Assembly: GCA_019828595.1 (NCBI GenBank)
Contig: JAHQRK010000003.1
Span: forward strand, 2,108,001-2,172,000
Direction: 5' to 3'
Source of the DNA: Aphanomyces cochlioides
Taxonomy: Eukaryota > Oomycota > Saprolegniomycetes > Saprolegniales > Verrucalvaceae
DNA length: 64,000 nt
In this document: one piece after another, positions 13,301 through 27,018 of the stretch
Numbering within the stretch: the first letter of the stretch is position 1
How the letters are laid out: each line of letters begins with the position of its first letter
Notes under the pieces: generated by a model
Database searches by the model: none
What the model saw: only the letters and a program-made list of their open reading frames with translations
What the model was told of the DNA's origin: nothing
Position numbers and translations under genes: made by a program

Positions 13301-14220
13301 AAGTGAACGAGCCGAGCTTTACATTGCAAAGGAAGAGAGCTGGAATCAATTGAAGCTTCAGTTAAGACACATCGCTGATAACGCAACATATCTAAAATGA
13401 GATTTGCTTCCTCGAAGTACATTTTCCTCTGTCGAATAAACTCCTTCTCGTCATCTACGATAATGTCATGATAAGGCTTGTAAATTACATGCTACACCTG
13501 TTGGCAGCATAAGGTTTACTCTGTGGACCTTCTTTTGGATGCCAGACGACAAAAACTGGATGGAAAATTTACCACTCTATGATTCAGTGTCATAAATTTC
13601 AGAAGTAGTCATACCTCGGGACTATAACCCACAATACGACAGTCCTTCCATTCACCTCCCGCCGCAGTATCTCCTTCAAAGTAGACAGACTTTCCGTGCG
13701 ACATGCCCTTCTGAGCAACTTGCTTCCACTCAGCTTTATCGCGAAACCATAACGATTTGAACAAGTCTTCGATAGAAAAATCCATGTCCTGTTGCAATAG
13801 ATTTGGGGTGTCACACTGATTGTCGGTTGTAGACTCATGACCAGTGAGTTTTGGGCTCATCGATACCGGAATTTTGAGGCTGCGAGAGAGGGCTGCTTGA
13901 GAGCCTGATCTTACTCGGAGTGCTCGGTTACTTCGTTGATTTGTGCTTGCAAAGCCCGCAGTTGGAGGCCGTGGCTTGATTTTGCGAGCGAAATTGTTTG
14001 CAGTAGATGGAGCAACTTCTACGTGATATCCTTGTTAAACTTTATTACAGTTCCACGAACTTGTTATTCTCTCGGTGGAGAGCTCGGGAAATCGGAGAGT
14101 GACAGTTGGTAATGGGGCAGGTCTTTCAGAAATCGGCAAGCTGTACCTGGGTGACGCACCAAGCCTACTAGCTTTAGCTATCCTTCTGTTGCTTGATGTA
14201 CTTTGCTGTGTCTCTGACAT
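1391..14220 (-). CDS. Dynein heavy chain with degenerate AAA1 site
   Basis: Microtubule motor heavy chain, about 4,100 residues in a dozen or so exons. In order: an N-terminal tail (ATG at 14,220), the linker domain (10,311-11,738, with RVLGWKTTEF and a Leu/Trp-rich helix bundle), a six-AAA ring, a stalk coiled coil (about 4,950-5,800) and the C-terminal domain (YWLPAVMNPG, 1,391-2,554). One exon carries 1,879 codons without a stop. AAA2 keeps a P-loop (GASISGKT, 8,478-8,501) and AAA3 keeps GDQSCGKS (7,430-7,453). AAA1, the main ATPase site, has GEHNSST (9,433-9,453) in place of GPAGTGKT, and LFKHVN in place of the Walker B CFDEFN. AAA4 also lacks a GK pair. Introns of 38-42 nt were placed at 8,960-9,030, 8,340-8,440, 2,660-2,710 and 14,030-14,080. 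The dynein class is unclear; it could be a divergent axonemal chain. It is not obviously a pseudogene, because the frames stay open. Confidence 0.9.
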
Positions 14221-14866
14221 GATATTCGTATTAGGGAAGCGTCGTGAAAGCTCGTGACGACGTTTCAAATTTGGATGCAAAAGGAAAGTGCAACTTGCTT
14301 TACGTATAATATCCGTAGAGCATGTGACATTGGTGCGTACGAAAGGTCGCTATGGCAACAGAGTACGATATGCCATCGACTTGGTGGTGGTTTTCAGCAG
14401 GTCGATTTTAGCGTTCCGAGTTCGAGAGGCATGATTCGCACAAAAATGTGGTGTGTGAAGTCCTGGCAGCGTTCGAGGAGCAACTTCCTTGGCTTGGTCG
14501 TCCTTTTGGTTGTCCCCCACGTTGATGGACTATATACTACTCTGGTCAATTTTAAACAAATACACAAGTCGTTCGGTCACACAGCTTGGGGCGTAGCTTC
14601 ATTGTTGAAGCGATTTGGTATTTGATAGATAAATGACGAGACGAATCACAACAAATATTAAGGAATGAAATCTTGGATAATTTTTCATATTATCAAAGCG
14701 GTCAAAAGTTGCAGTTTCAAGGAGACAAAAGAATGATGTTTTCTCGCGGATGTTCGTTCATGCGCAGAAACTTACATATATCAATTATGAAAGTGGTTAA
14801 TAACCTACTGTTACTACTCACACGGTTAAGAATAAACCATGCAAAATTCATCGAGGGGAAAACTCA
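14221..14866. other. Spacer between dynein start and GH31 stop; no gene seen
   Basis: This is 646 bp between the start of the minus-strand dynein gene and the stop of the minus-strand alpha-glucosidase gene. It should hold the dynein promoter and the glucosidase 3' end. A plus-strand frame at 14,254-14,625 is open for 123 codons but is low-complexity in character and resembles nothing I know, so I do not call it. No RNA gene or repeat was seen. Confidence 0.5.
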
Positions 14867-17800
14867 CTACCACTGGAACAGGCTCTCGGAAATCTGCTCA
14901 TCATCTAGTCTCTTCAGTATGCTGGACGGGTGATCACTCAGACTTAACATAGATGCACTTTCTCCGAGAATACTGTCATGCAACAAAGCCAATAGATGAC
15001 TGCGAATGTTCTCAGGTATCTTGAGGTGCTCGATTTCATTCGTCGAGGACTTCAATAGAGTTGGCCATAGCTTGATTTCGTCGAAAAAGCTTGAAGTATT
15101 GTACGAGATTCTGCGGCCAGTTCCACACGCATGACGAAAGTGAGGGTAGTCTTCAGCATAAACAGGTTGAAGGTCAAGAATTTCCTTGATTTTTTGCACC
15201 CGGGCAATGCCTCCCAATACTCCATTCAAGTTTATGTCATCTCCATTTTCGAAGGTAACATGTACCACAATTGAGCTCGAGGTTTGATATTCCGAAAGTA
15301 AATAAACCTTCAATGTCAGTTTCTCAGCATCATATCGCCAACCAACTTCGTCTTTTTCATCATATGGGATAAATTTGAGTTGTTGACCATTCACCGTAAC
15401 TGTTTTAGCAGGAACAGCATGCCGGAATTCAAGGATGTACTTTCGAGTGGTGCCTTGACCAGGGTAACTTCCTTTATATGGATGAATTGTTGTTTCGATG
15501 CCATTATCTTTCGATCGATAAGAGAAATGGCCCCAAGAAAACTCAGACTCCAAGTACTTCTGCGTGTCGCCAGCATCCTCATACAGTGAACCATTGCCAA
15601 TAGAGCTGCCAGGGATGATTGACAATGTCAATGGGGATGGTTCAGACATTGCTTGTCCTAAGGTTTGTGAAGTAGATGATGGGGCCATAGGAATAATGCT
15701 GCCAGCTCTCGCAAACAATGGAATTTCTGCCAAAGTGTATACATGGGTGTACAAGGCAGGTCCATGCACCAGAGAACCTAATGTCATATCGTACCAAGAT
15801 CCGGGAGGAAGCCAGACAGTCTTCTTTGCAATTTGAGATTTGTGGTCGACAGGCGATAAAATTGGGGCAACTAGATAGGATGAACCAAATAAATACTGTC
15901 TGGAATATGAATAGGATTCATCGTGTTCAGGCCAATCATAGTACAGACCGTGCAATAAACTCAGTCCATTTTCATGGGCCCATCGGCTCTACATTTCACA
16001 AGATTAGGCATGTAAGTGCTACGCAAAATACTTGTGTATATATGTAAGGAACTAGGCGTCGACGGAGGTCCAAGAATGTACGCATTATTTCGTAATTTAC
16101 GTTGGGATACTTCCATATTCTGCGATCGGATATGTTGTCCTAGGTGGAGGTGAGACACTGTGGAGAGAGCAATCCAACCTTTGTCGAGTGAGTTCGAAGA
16201 ACAGGCGAGAAAACACCCCATTGTATCCAACGAGTATACAATTCCGGATCATTTCCACGTTGGAATCCACCAATATCATGGCTCCAATACGAAAATCCAA
16301 CATTGGCTGCCATGGATGTGAAAAACGGTTGAAAGTTAAGTGATTCCCACGAAGGGACTACATCGCCAGAGAATCCTAATGGATAGCGATGATTTCCAAG
16401 GCCACCAAAACGATGAAGTAGCACAGGGCGTTTTTTTGTCCAGTGGTGAGGATTTGTGAAAAATACATAATTTAGCCAGAGAGTCGGGTTCAAATTTGGA
16501 GAAGCTTGATTGTGTGCTAAGAACCAATCTTCGCCTTGTTGCCAATCAAGCCACCAGAAGTCAACTCCTTCCTCTTCACGAGGCTTTAGTGAATAAATGA
16601 GCCAACTGGTGGCATAAGATTTGTTTGCCAGGTCGAACGGAACGTACTTTCCAGACTTAGGATCAATACCCATAGATCTGGCGACTTGCTCATAAGATTC
16701 TTCCCATGGCTGGACCCCTGATGCTGGGTGCAAATTCATAGTAACATGCAGCCCCAGCTCGTGTAAATGTGAGAGGAATGCTTTCGGGTTTGGAAAGAGT
16801 TCTTTGTTCCAGGTGTATCCAGTCCATCCTTTAGATTGTCCACTTTGGTCAGCTGAATTGTTTTTGTAAAATGTGAGATGCCAATCCATATCTAGAACAA
16901 CAACATCAAGTGGAATAGATCTGATCTGGTATTGCTTTGCCAAAGATTCAATTCCGACGTCATTGTATGCCCACCAACGCGAATAGAATACACCAAGAGC
17001 ATATTTGGGTGGAAGTGGGATATTTCCAGCTACGAGGGTAAAGTCTTTTAAAGCTTGCTTGTAACGAAGACCATGCCCAAAGAAATACAAGTCCTGATAA
17101 GCATTTGGCCCGTAGAAGCAGCTGAAACCGTTGGGCAAAGGCGTATCCTACAATGAATTCGTCAGACTATATTGGTTCTTGCTTACATACATCATCGAAA
17201 CAACATCCGTTGGCATCGCATTGCTCTTTTGAGACGACGTTGTAACCACAAACACGTCGTTCGCTTTTCGGAATGCTCTGGCAACTGGTAGCTGGTTTGG
17301 GCTGCTTCGTGACTACCCATGGCCACGGATCATTGTCAAGCTCAGTACTCAGTGAGTCATCTACAACGACGTAGCCGCTTCGACTGATCAATCCGTAAGT
17401 GCAATGAGAATCAGCAATCGCGTCTGGCCCGTCGGCATTGCAGTCCAAGTTGACTGATCCATTTATCATATCCAAAGTTCGCAACGAGCCAAATAGTCGT
17501 TCCGAGTCTTTGTCGATCATAGAAGGGGTCCAATTAATGGTGGTTTTATTGGTAGGAGAGAGCGATTTCACTTGCACTCGTAAACTGGAGTCAGAGAAAT
17601 AGACAGTGCTGCTAGTGTCGTAACTCAGTGCCAAATCAGCGGTCGTGATTCGAATCCACTTGTCCTTCTTATCGACTTTAAAGTTAGGGACAGGTAACAT
17701 GCGGTTCATAATCACAGTGGTCGCAGCGTCTCGAAACGATGTTCCAGTCGCGCTCCATTCCATGCGGATCAGTTGAGATGTTAAGACAGTAAAACGCGCA

Positions 17801-17919
17801 TGTCCAGCTACCACAATAGACAACGGGTCAGCTTTTGGATTGGCTTTATCCGTGGCAGCGGCAGCTACGGCCAGGAAACACAACCATCTCGTTGCTCGGA
17901 CGAAGAAGTCAAGGGCCAT
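14867..17919 (-). CDS. Secreted GH31 alpha-glucosidase with trefoil domain
   Basis: Glycoside hydrolase family 31 enzyme, about 990 residues in four exons, expected to release glucose from the ends of alpha-glucans. ATG at 17,919 begins a signal peptide (hydrophobic WLCFLAVAAAA). A P-type trefoil domain follows near residue 215-250 (RRVCGYN, then CDANGCCFDD), as in sucrase-isomaltase and lysosomal glucosidase. The (beta/alpha)8 barrel carries FYSRWWAYND, the nucleophile motif WWLDWQQGED and YWSHDIGGF with HSTK. The distal part has YYDWPE and a DUF5110-like LYEDAGDT. Introns near 17,150, 16,140-16,180 and 15,990-16,030 restore THSTK to DNISDRRIWKYP and YIYT to ENGLSLLHGLYYDWPE; one donor is GTTGGA. 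The fusion of trefoil and GH31 is known in eukaryotes. Secretion suggests a nutritional role outside the cell or in the vacuole. Substrate preference cannot be read from the sequence. Confidence 0.9.
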
Positions 17920-18769
17920 GACTTCAAATCCAAAATGACTTGCGATCTTTCAGTCAATCAAGAAATCGAACTTAGCATCATTCAAAAATCCGGACTTGAA
18001 CGGATAACTTGAAGAAATTGAACGTGTTGAGCTTTCGAACCATGAGGATCACCATGCCGGGTCCTGCGAGCAATAAGCTGAGCGATGCAATGTAATCAGC
18101 AATGCCTCCCTTAGTGACAAAATAGTACAATATAAGAGTCATTTACCTAGATTATGTCAAGCTTCAGCACAATGAGGTTATATTTGACTTCATGAGTCCA
18201 ACAATTCTCAGCATAGAACTCGGAGTAAAGTACCACAGAGTTACTCTTGACATTAATCCTTAACCTTGGGGACAGCTTAAACAATGTAAATATATCATAA
18301 CTCGGTACATTATGTTATTTGAAATGCGAAGTTATCCTCTACCGGTCAGAGTCGGGTCAATTCATTGACTGACCTCACACATTTTTATGTATGAACTCCA
18401 AACTTTATACTGCGCGGATGAAGAAAGACAAACTCCCAGAAAACTGTGCTCGCAGCAGAGAAGCGGAGGATGAGTAAAAAATTTCTGCAGGCAGATGACT
18501 CGGGGAGGAAGCCGCATACGCGCACCAAAATGGATTTTCTCTCTTTGGGCAAGGATGGTTGTAGATCTTAAAGCCGTGTCGCAACCCAGATGAGAATTGC
18601 TAGCAAATGACAAAGTATCGCGGTTGAAATCTCCATGGCGATGGAGATATTCTCATTCCATGATTTGCAGGTGGTCATTTTCAAGAATTACACGATATAA
18701 ATTGAATAGAAACGTTATTCGCCATACGTGAGATATATTGTCACTCAAACGAGTAAAGCATCGGTCATT
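17920..18769. other. Spacer upstream of the glucosidase gene; no gene seen
   Basis: 850 bp, AT-rich in places, between the start of the glucosidase gene and the end of the downstream module pseudogene. Only short frames of 83 codons or fewer occur, none with a recognisable product. It must contain the glucosidase promoter. I saw no RNA gene, inverted repeat or element end. Confidence 0.5.
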
Positions 18770-21610
18770 CTATGAGCGGAATGGCTGGGAGCAAATGTTG
18801 TTTACCTTCTCGTTCCATACGCAATCGCTCAACTTGGGATTCTTCAACTGCGACGAAACGCCACAGTTTAACGTCGAATAAATAAAATATTGATTTGAAA
18901 TGAAAAGACAAGAGACCATTGATTGCTGCAGATCCAGGATCGATGCGATATAACTACAACACACAATTATTACCCAACCTAAAGGATACTTACAGTACAT
19001 TATAGTCCATCCACCGGCCAGGCTCAAATACATACTTGGCGGAAGTAGAGAGAAACAGAGAGTCTGGTCGTGTTGGAAGCAACTTTGGATGACGGAACCG
19101 CTCGTACAGATAACAAGCTAAAATTGAACCAATACAGACCCCAACGAGACTCATGAACCGAGAAAAACTTCCAATCGACACTGTACCTACACACAACATC
19201 AAGAAAATCAAAGTAATATCACCGAACCACTTGAGCAAACAAGCTGAAAGTCTATTTGAGGCATTGAGCATTCGCGCATCATAGTTGCCGTATGTGTGGC
19301 TGGGTATGTCCATGACAGAATAGCCGCAAGATCCCAAATCAAAAAATTGCACTTGAACACGTATGCAGGAGTATATTGCGCAGTGAAGACAGCAAAGATA
19401 TCGCTGGGGACAAAACCCAACCACGAGACTTCACCTGCGGCAATAAAAGTTTTGAAAATGCGGATCATTTGATCAGTTTTGCTTTTATTAAATACATATG
19501 AAGCAGAGGTAATGAGCCATGGTTGGTTGATATTGACAAGAACAAGACTTTTTGTGCTCAGAAGGCAAATTGCCGCCATACTGCGGACAAACAAAAATGT
19601 TCGGCCGATCCAGACAAAGCCGGCCACACGATTGAGCTCCAAGAAGAGATTTAGCCCTTCAACATATCCTTTGCTGAGGAGAAGGTAGATTGCAGCAAGA
19701 ATTGCGACACAAATGATGAGAGTAGTTACATAAACGCAGATATATCGAATGTATGCAGCGACGTTCACAGGTATTTCAAGTGGATTAACCAAACTCGAGA
19801 GGTCAGCAGATATAGCGGAGATAACTTTGACTGAGCCAATATCACCTTGAAACTCAATAGCTTCGCGGTAAGCAGTGGCCCAGTCGTATACCAAAGCCCA
19901 GGCAGCAAAGTGAAAACTCGGATATGCAGGATCAAAGAGGTTGTACCGAAGGAGAGTAATGTTACCGTTAGCATTTTGCCGTACTGAACCATCTCAACTC
20001 CAAGCCGATACAAGTCCTGTCTTACATCGTACGCATGTTGCTGGAGCATAGGCGCAACTGACGGGTCAGGTAAGATAAAAGAGTTGAGAAGAACCAGGAC
20101 TGGCATATTTATCACGAAATTCGTACATTGCGTAGCTGTAGCTCCAGTCAACGTGTTGCAAACATGGCTTGTCTCGTCAGATGTTAGGTTTGCACAAACC
20201 ATGTTGGCACCAAGAACACCAAGTAGACGCGTCATGATCGACAATAATATGGTTTCCTTTACACTAGATCCGCAAGCAGCTGTGATACTTGTGAATAGAA
20301 GCGGGCCATTGCTTAATAGTGCAGCGGGCTCATCATTACAGAGAAGATTACCACCCACTGTATACGAGATGTTGCGCCAAGGGGGAGGTATGTACCCTAC
20401 AGACGGTACACTCCAATATAAACTTGGCTAGTGATGGTGGAACTGGCACGTGTATTAAATCCACCGACCCAAAAGGGCCTATGGAATAGCGAAATGCACT
20501 ATAAGCGCCACCAATTAGTAAGTCAGTCGCCAGAATCGTCCCATTTTCAGCCAAGATTGCTTCAATTGTAAGGTTGCGGTAGGCAAATGAATCTGCTTGG
20601 CGAATTAAACTCGCTTGGTATATTGACGTTGATGGGCTTGTTACTGCCCACAAGTCACTTGCAAATGTCCAGTACATTTTCATACTTGTTTGTGCAGCGA
20701 AGCTGAATGTCCAGTTCGTATACTTGTTAGTTACTGAATAAACGACGCCAAATGCATTTTGAATATTAATGGTGTTGACTATTCCTATCGATTTGTAATT
20801 TTGCCACTCTGTCGCAAAAGTGTCGATGCCAAAGTTCAACCAATATTTAACTTCATCGACTATTGAAGTATCCACAGTTTGAACAGCTGACCACCATTCA
20901 ACTCAGCCAGCCAAGTGTTTCAGAGGCAACCGAACGGCAGTATCCAGTGAGTCTTCCCAACATGTTTGCAATTGCGACCATTGTGCATTCCGTAGGACTG
21001 ATTCCAAGTACATTGCACCATTCGACGAATATTTTTTTGCACAGCGAGATTGCCGAGCTGCTGTATTGGCCATTTCCTATTTCTTGGTAAAGTCCACCCA
21101 ACAATACTGAGTAGAAATCCACGGTGTCAAACAAGCATCCATGCTTCGCAGGCCTGGTATGACAATTTTAATATCGACACCATCGGTTGAAGTTACAATT
21201 GACGCATACAGAGCCTTCATGTTAACTGTGACAGCCGTAGGTAATGAAATACTAGTAGTGTAGTTAGGTGTATCAATGAAAATTGGATCATCCAAAGCGA
21301 CGACACCCTCTTTGGGACGAACATACATTTGAGCGATGTATTGTCGAGCGAGGTAAATGTGCTCTCTGGATGCGTTATAGTTGGGCCACCAGAAGTCATT
21401 TGCCATGTTCGATGCAGTAAGTTGCAGGTATGCTACACTACCAAAGAGTGTCGCGATGACATACATAACACCAGCGACTGTGATAAGACGATTTACTGGT
21501 TTGCGAGGTGAAGGATTCGATTTCTTTGTTTGGGATGAAGATGACACCGGTGTGCTTAAGTCCATATCTTTCTGTTGACGTGATAAACGAGGTGGTTTTA
21601 ATAATTTCAT
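18770..21610 (-). pseudogene. Decayed large membrane-protein module, copy B
   Basis: Second of two tandem paralogues. The ancestral module runs: an N-terminal transmembrane helix (AGVMYVIATLFGSVAYLQL), about 500 residues of extracytoplasmic domain with conserved QYCW and EYW/KYW motifs, then several C-terminal membrane helices (CVYVTTLIICVAILAAIYLL and others). Copy B has in-frame stops TAG at 21,077-21,079, where copy A has Trp, and TGA at 20,903-20,905. It also has a deletion of about 30 codons with a frame change near 20,390 and a one-base frame change near 19,985. Intact-looking short introns remain near 19,185-19,225 (41 nt, donor GTTCGG) and 18,955-18,995 (40 nt), showing descent from an expressed gene. 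The family looks like the large putative membrane proteins of oomycetes; its function is unknown. The apparent start, Met at 21,610, lies in a frame that runs on unbroken from copy A. Confidence 0.75.
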
Positions 21611-24334
21611 ACGCCATTTGATCGTATCTTGTGACGTGTCGTAATTTTGTTCAGCCACGATGAGCCATAATTTCAGATCGAAGAGGAGTCTCAAGCTTGT
21701 AAGAAGACCACACATTACACATGTTGCGCGATCGATAATCCAGCTTCCATCGGTTAGAGTTTCACGGTGCAAGAATGCTGTAGCTGTACCCGAAAGCAAA
21801 AGGTGCCCCTCGGAAGCTGCCTTCGTCGTCGACACTTGACGGCGCTGCCAGACACACTGAACTGCCAAAAGAACCAAATTAAATAAGTAAAAATTTGAAT
21901 TACTATCAGTGTAATCGCACGTGTAACATCACCCACGACGACTTGGCCACTCGAACACACAAAAGTCATTGGATTGAAGTTGAAAATACACTGACGACTC
22001 AGCATTGAGGAATCGTATAAGGTGAGGTTGTGTCAATGACAATATAGGTAATCCAGGAGATGGATGTGCTGATCGGAGCAAAATATGGGGTAGTATTTCG
22101 GCGTATGCAAAGAACAACGCAGTCGTGGATCACATACAGTAATGATACCCACATTGCTTCGCCAGTGACAAGCATCGACTGGAGAATAGACGAGGCCCAG
22201 ACTTAAACTGCGCATAGCCATTCGTTGTTTGAAAGATGAGGGATGACGTACTCAAAAGTATCACAGCTGTCATACCGCGGACGAGTAGAAGAGGTCGACC
22301 TAGCCAAACGGCTCCAACGATGCGATTGAATTGGAATAAATTGGAATATGTTTCGGCCGTCTACTCGACCTCTCAAGAATACGCTGTATAGAGCAACGAG
22401 AGCTGACACGAGTAGCAGCATCGTAGTGACAACAATAGAGACAACCCACAGGTATCGACACGCACTTTGTGGTACCTCCAGAGCCTCCGCTTGAATGACC
22501 ATGGAAGAGTACTTATCGGAGATGAGTAAAATAGTATTGGCGTCACCTTCAAACGAAACAACTTCACGAGCGGCTTGGGCCCATTCATAGAGGTACATCC
22601 ACCCGAACAGATCCCAGTTGGAGTCGCCTAAAAGAGACTGTCTTAAAAAGAGAGGTGACGAGGTCGATGAATTGATTGCCATCTGTATTATGCTCACACC
22701 AAGTGTCATGACTTCCTGTTGCACGGCCTGCACTAGACTTGAATGTTCAGGAAACGACGAAGTAAATAAGCTTGTTGCATTTAGTGCACTATCGAAAGCA
22801 ACCCCACATGAGGTTTGCAATATTGGACAAATATGGCATAGAGATGACGATCGACTTGACGTCACCCAGAGCGTGAACAAAGTGTTAAACAGTCCCAGTT
22901 GAAATTTATGGCGTTGTTCTGCCGTGCATGACACATCAAAAGCAAATGACGACTGGACAAAACTTGTTGGTTGGCGTAGTGGACAGGTAGGATCGCCACC
23001 CAAAAACATAAAAGAAGGATTTTGCCATTTCGGCGGAACTGGATCAGACGGAAGACTTGGAATGTTTTTCATGGCTACTGCAAATAAATCATCTGACTGA
23101 ATTTTCTGGGCTACGAGGCCCTGGAAAGTTGAATATAGAGACCTCAATGATGCTGGAGGTGGCACGAAGTACAGGTCAATCGAATTGAGGGGTCCGATAT
23201 TATTTTGAATAAGCTGAATAGGTACTGTAGTTGGCAAGCCAAGCATTTTTTCAAAACGGGCTTGCAGCTGGACGGTATCCGATTCCACGTGAGGTTACAT
23301 GGTTCGCATGCATAATCGGAGGGATTTTCAAGGTAGCTAGAATAATTGCACGGGGATGTAAATCTTTGGTGCTTACTATCACTTCGCACAAAGCTATAAC
23401 CTGCTCCGTTGGCAGCTGTATAATCATTCAGAGTACCCCAGTACATCGTATTTGTGGTCCAGAGGCCAGCTCGCGAAATATACGATGATCTCTTCAACGA
23501 ATTGGTTTGCGTCGATCAAAATGCATTCTGCAAAGTCAGTGTCTCACGCACTCCCCACGATAGGGCATTGGAAAATTGTATCGAAAAGCGTGTGATGCCG
23601 ACTCGTCGCCAATATTCAACTTCGGCTTCGACATTGACAAAAGCGTACGGCGTTGATGCTAGCCAGCGCAGTCCCTCTGGGGTTTTCCGAAGGGCTTTGC
23701 CGATTGTTGTGTTGAATGGGCCACCATATTGCAATGTCATATACGAATTCCAATTCACAAGCCGAAAAATAGACTCCCAATATACGGCGGCATTGTCGAC
23801 ATAACGCGCGTAGCATCGTTTCTGCCTCTTGTTCGTGTGTGCAACTTCCCAAGTTCGATTCAAGTCAATCCAACAATATTGGGTTGTAACTTGCTCAGGT
23901 CCAGTAAGAAGTCGAAGACCTTTAATAATTGTGGGCAAATCGTAGCTGTACGCATCTAGGACGAGTCGCGCGTACACTGGTGTTACAGAAATTGGAGTGT
24001 ATGTATGACTGAGAGTAATCCTTGCGAAGGCTGAAGTTCGCGAGATCCACAGAAGTTGCATTCAAGTTGAGCTGATTGTTGTACACATCAATTACAAAAG
24101 ACTGCACTCCAGAAGAATTGAAACCAGCCCACCAAAGGTCGTTGGACATAGCTGGGTGGAGAAGTGCGAGGTAAACACAACTCAGAGAGACTGTGAACAC
24201 AAGGTACACGAGACCGGCCGCAGCCATGCAGCCAGAGCTTTTTCAGCGCTAGTCATTGCATCGGGGTATGCATCGCTAGCATTGGGGTCGTATTTACGTG
24301 TAACGGAGAACCGAGGCTTTATTCCATTTCCCAT
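21611..24334 (-). pseudogene. Decayed large membrane-protein module, copy A
   Basis: Paralogue of copy B with the same layout, aligning through TQYCW, EYW, the segment EWAQAAREVVSFEGD (copy B: DWATAYREAIEFQGD) and the C-terminal helices. Damage relative to copy B: an 8-nt tandem duplication at about 24,219-24,234, a 4-nt duplication at 23,999-24,006, TGA at 23,516-23,518, a one-base loss near 23,295, a 10-nt imperfect tandem duplication at 22,328-22,347, a further frame change with loss of about ten codons near 22,160-22,200, and a one-base loss near 22,005. Each lesion moves the homologous text into another frame. Removing each duplicated unit restores alignment with copy B. A 42-nt intron near 21,860-21,905 is still recognisable. 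The C-terminal frame has no stop before copy B begins. A later start at 24,227 would spare the first lesion but not the others. Confidence 0.75.
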
Positions 24335-24429
24335 CAGGGACTGGCGATGTGCGATGACTTCCGTCGAATTAACCAAGTCGCCAATTGTGTCGAATTCATC
24401 ACTCGAACATGGGAGAATACGGTTGGCGT

Positions 24430-26894
<2,465 letters not shown>

Positions 26895-27018
26895 TTCCAT
26901 CAGTATCATATGCTTTATAGTCTGATGAGCATGAGTCACTTTAACATAGTTACTCGGATTAGGGTCAATTGTTAATAATTCTGTGACGAGATATTTTTAA
27001 AGACTTCCAACGAACTTT

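Noticed and set aside
1391..14220. Dynein gene as a plain pseudogene because of the lost AAA1 motifs
   Set aside because: No stop or frameshift remains after placing short introns, and AAA2, AAA3, linker and C-terminal motifs are preserved.
14254..14625. 123-codon plus-strand frame between dynein and glucosidase
   Set aside because: No recognisable motif, no splice support, and it overlaps the expected dynein promoter.
19190..19230. A frameshift near VCSSG in module copy B
   Set aside because: A 41-nt GT-AG intron at this place restores the frame, so it is not counted among the lesions.
18770..24334. Frame breaks in the membrane-protein modules as sequencing or assembly errors
   Set aside because: Neighbouring genes (dynein, GH31, tRNA synthetase, peptidases) have clean frames over many kilobases. 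Clustered errors here only are unlikely, and the lesions include substitutions to stops, a large deletion and short duplications.
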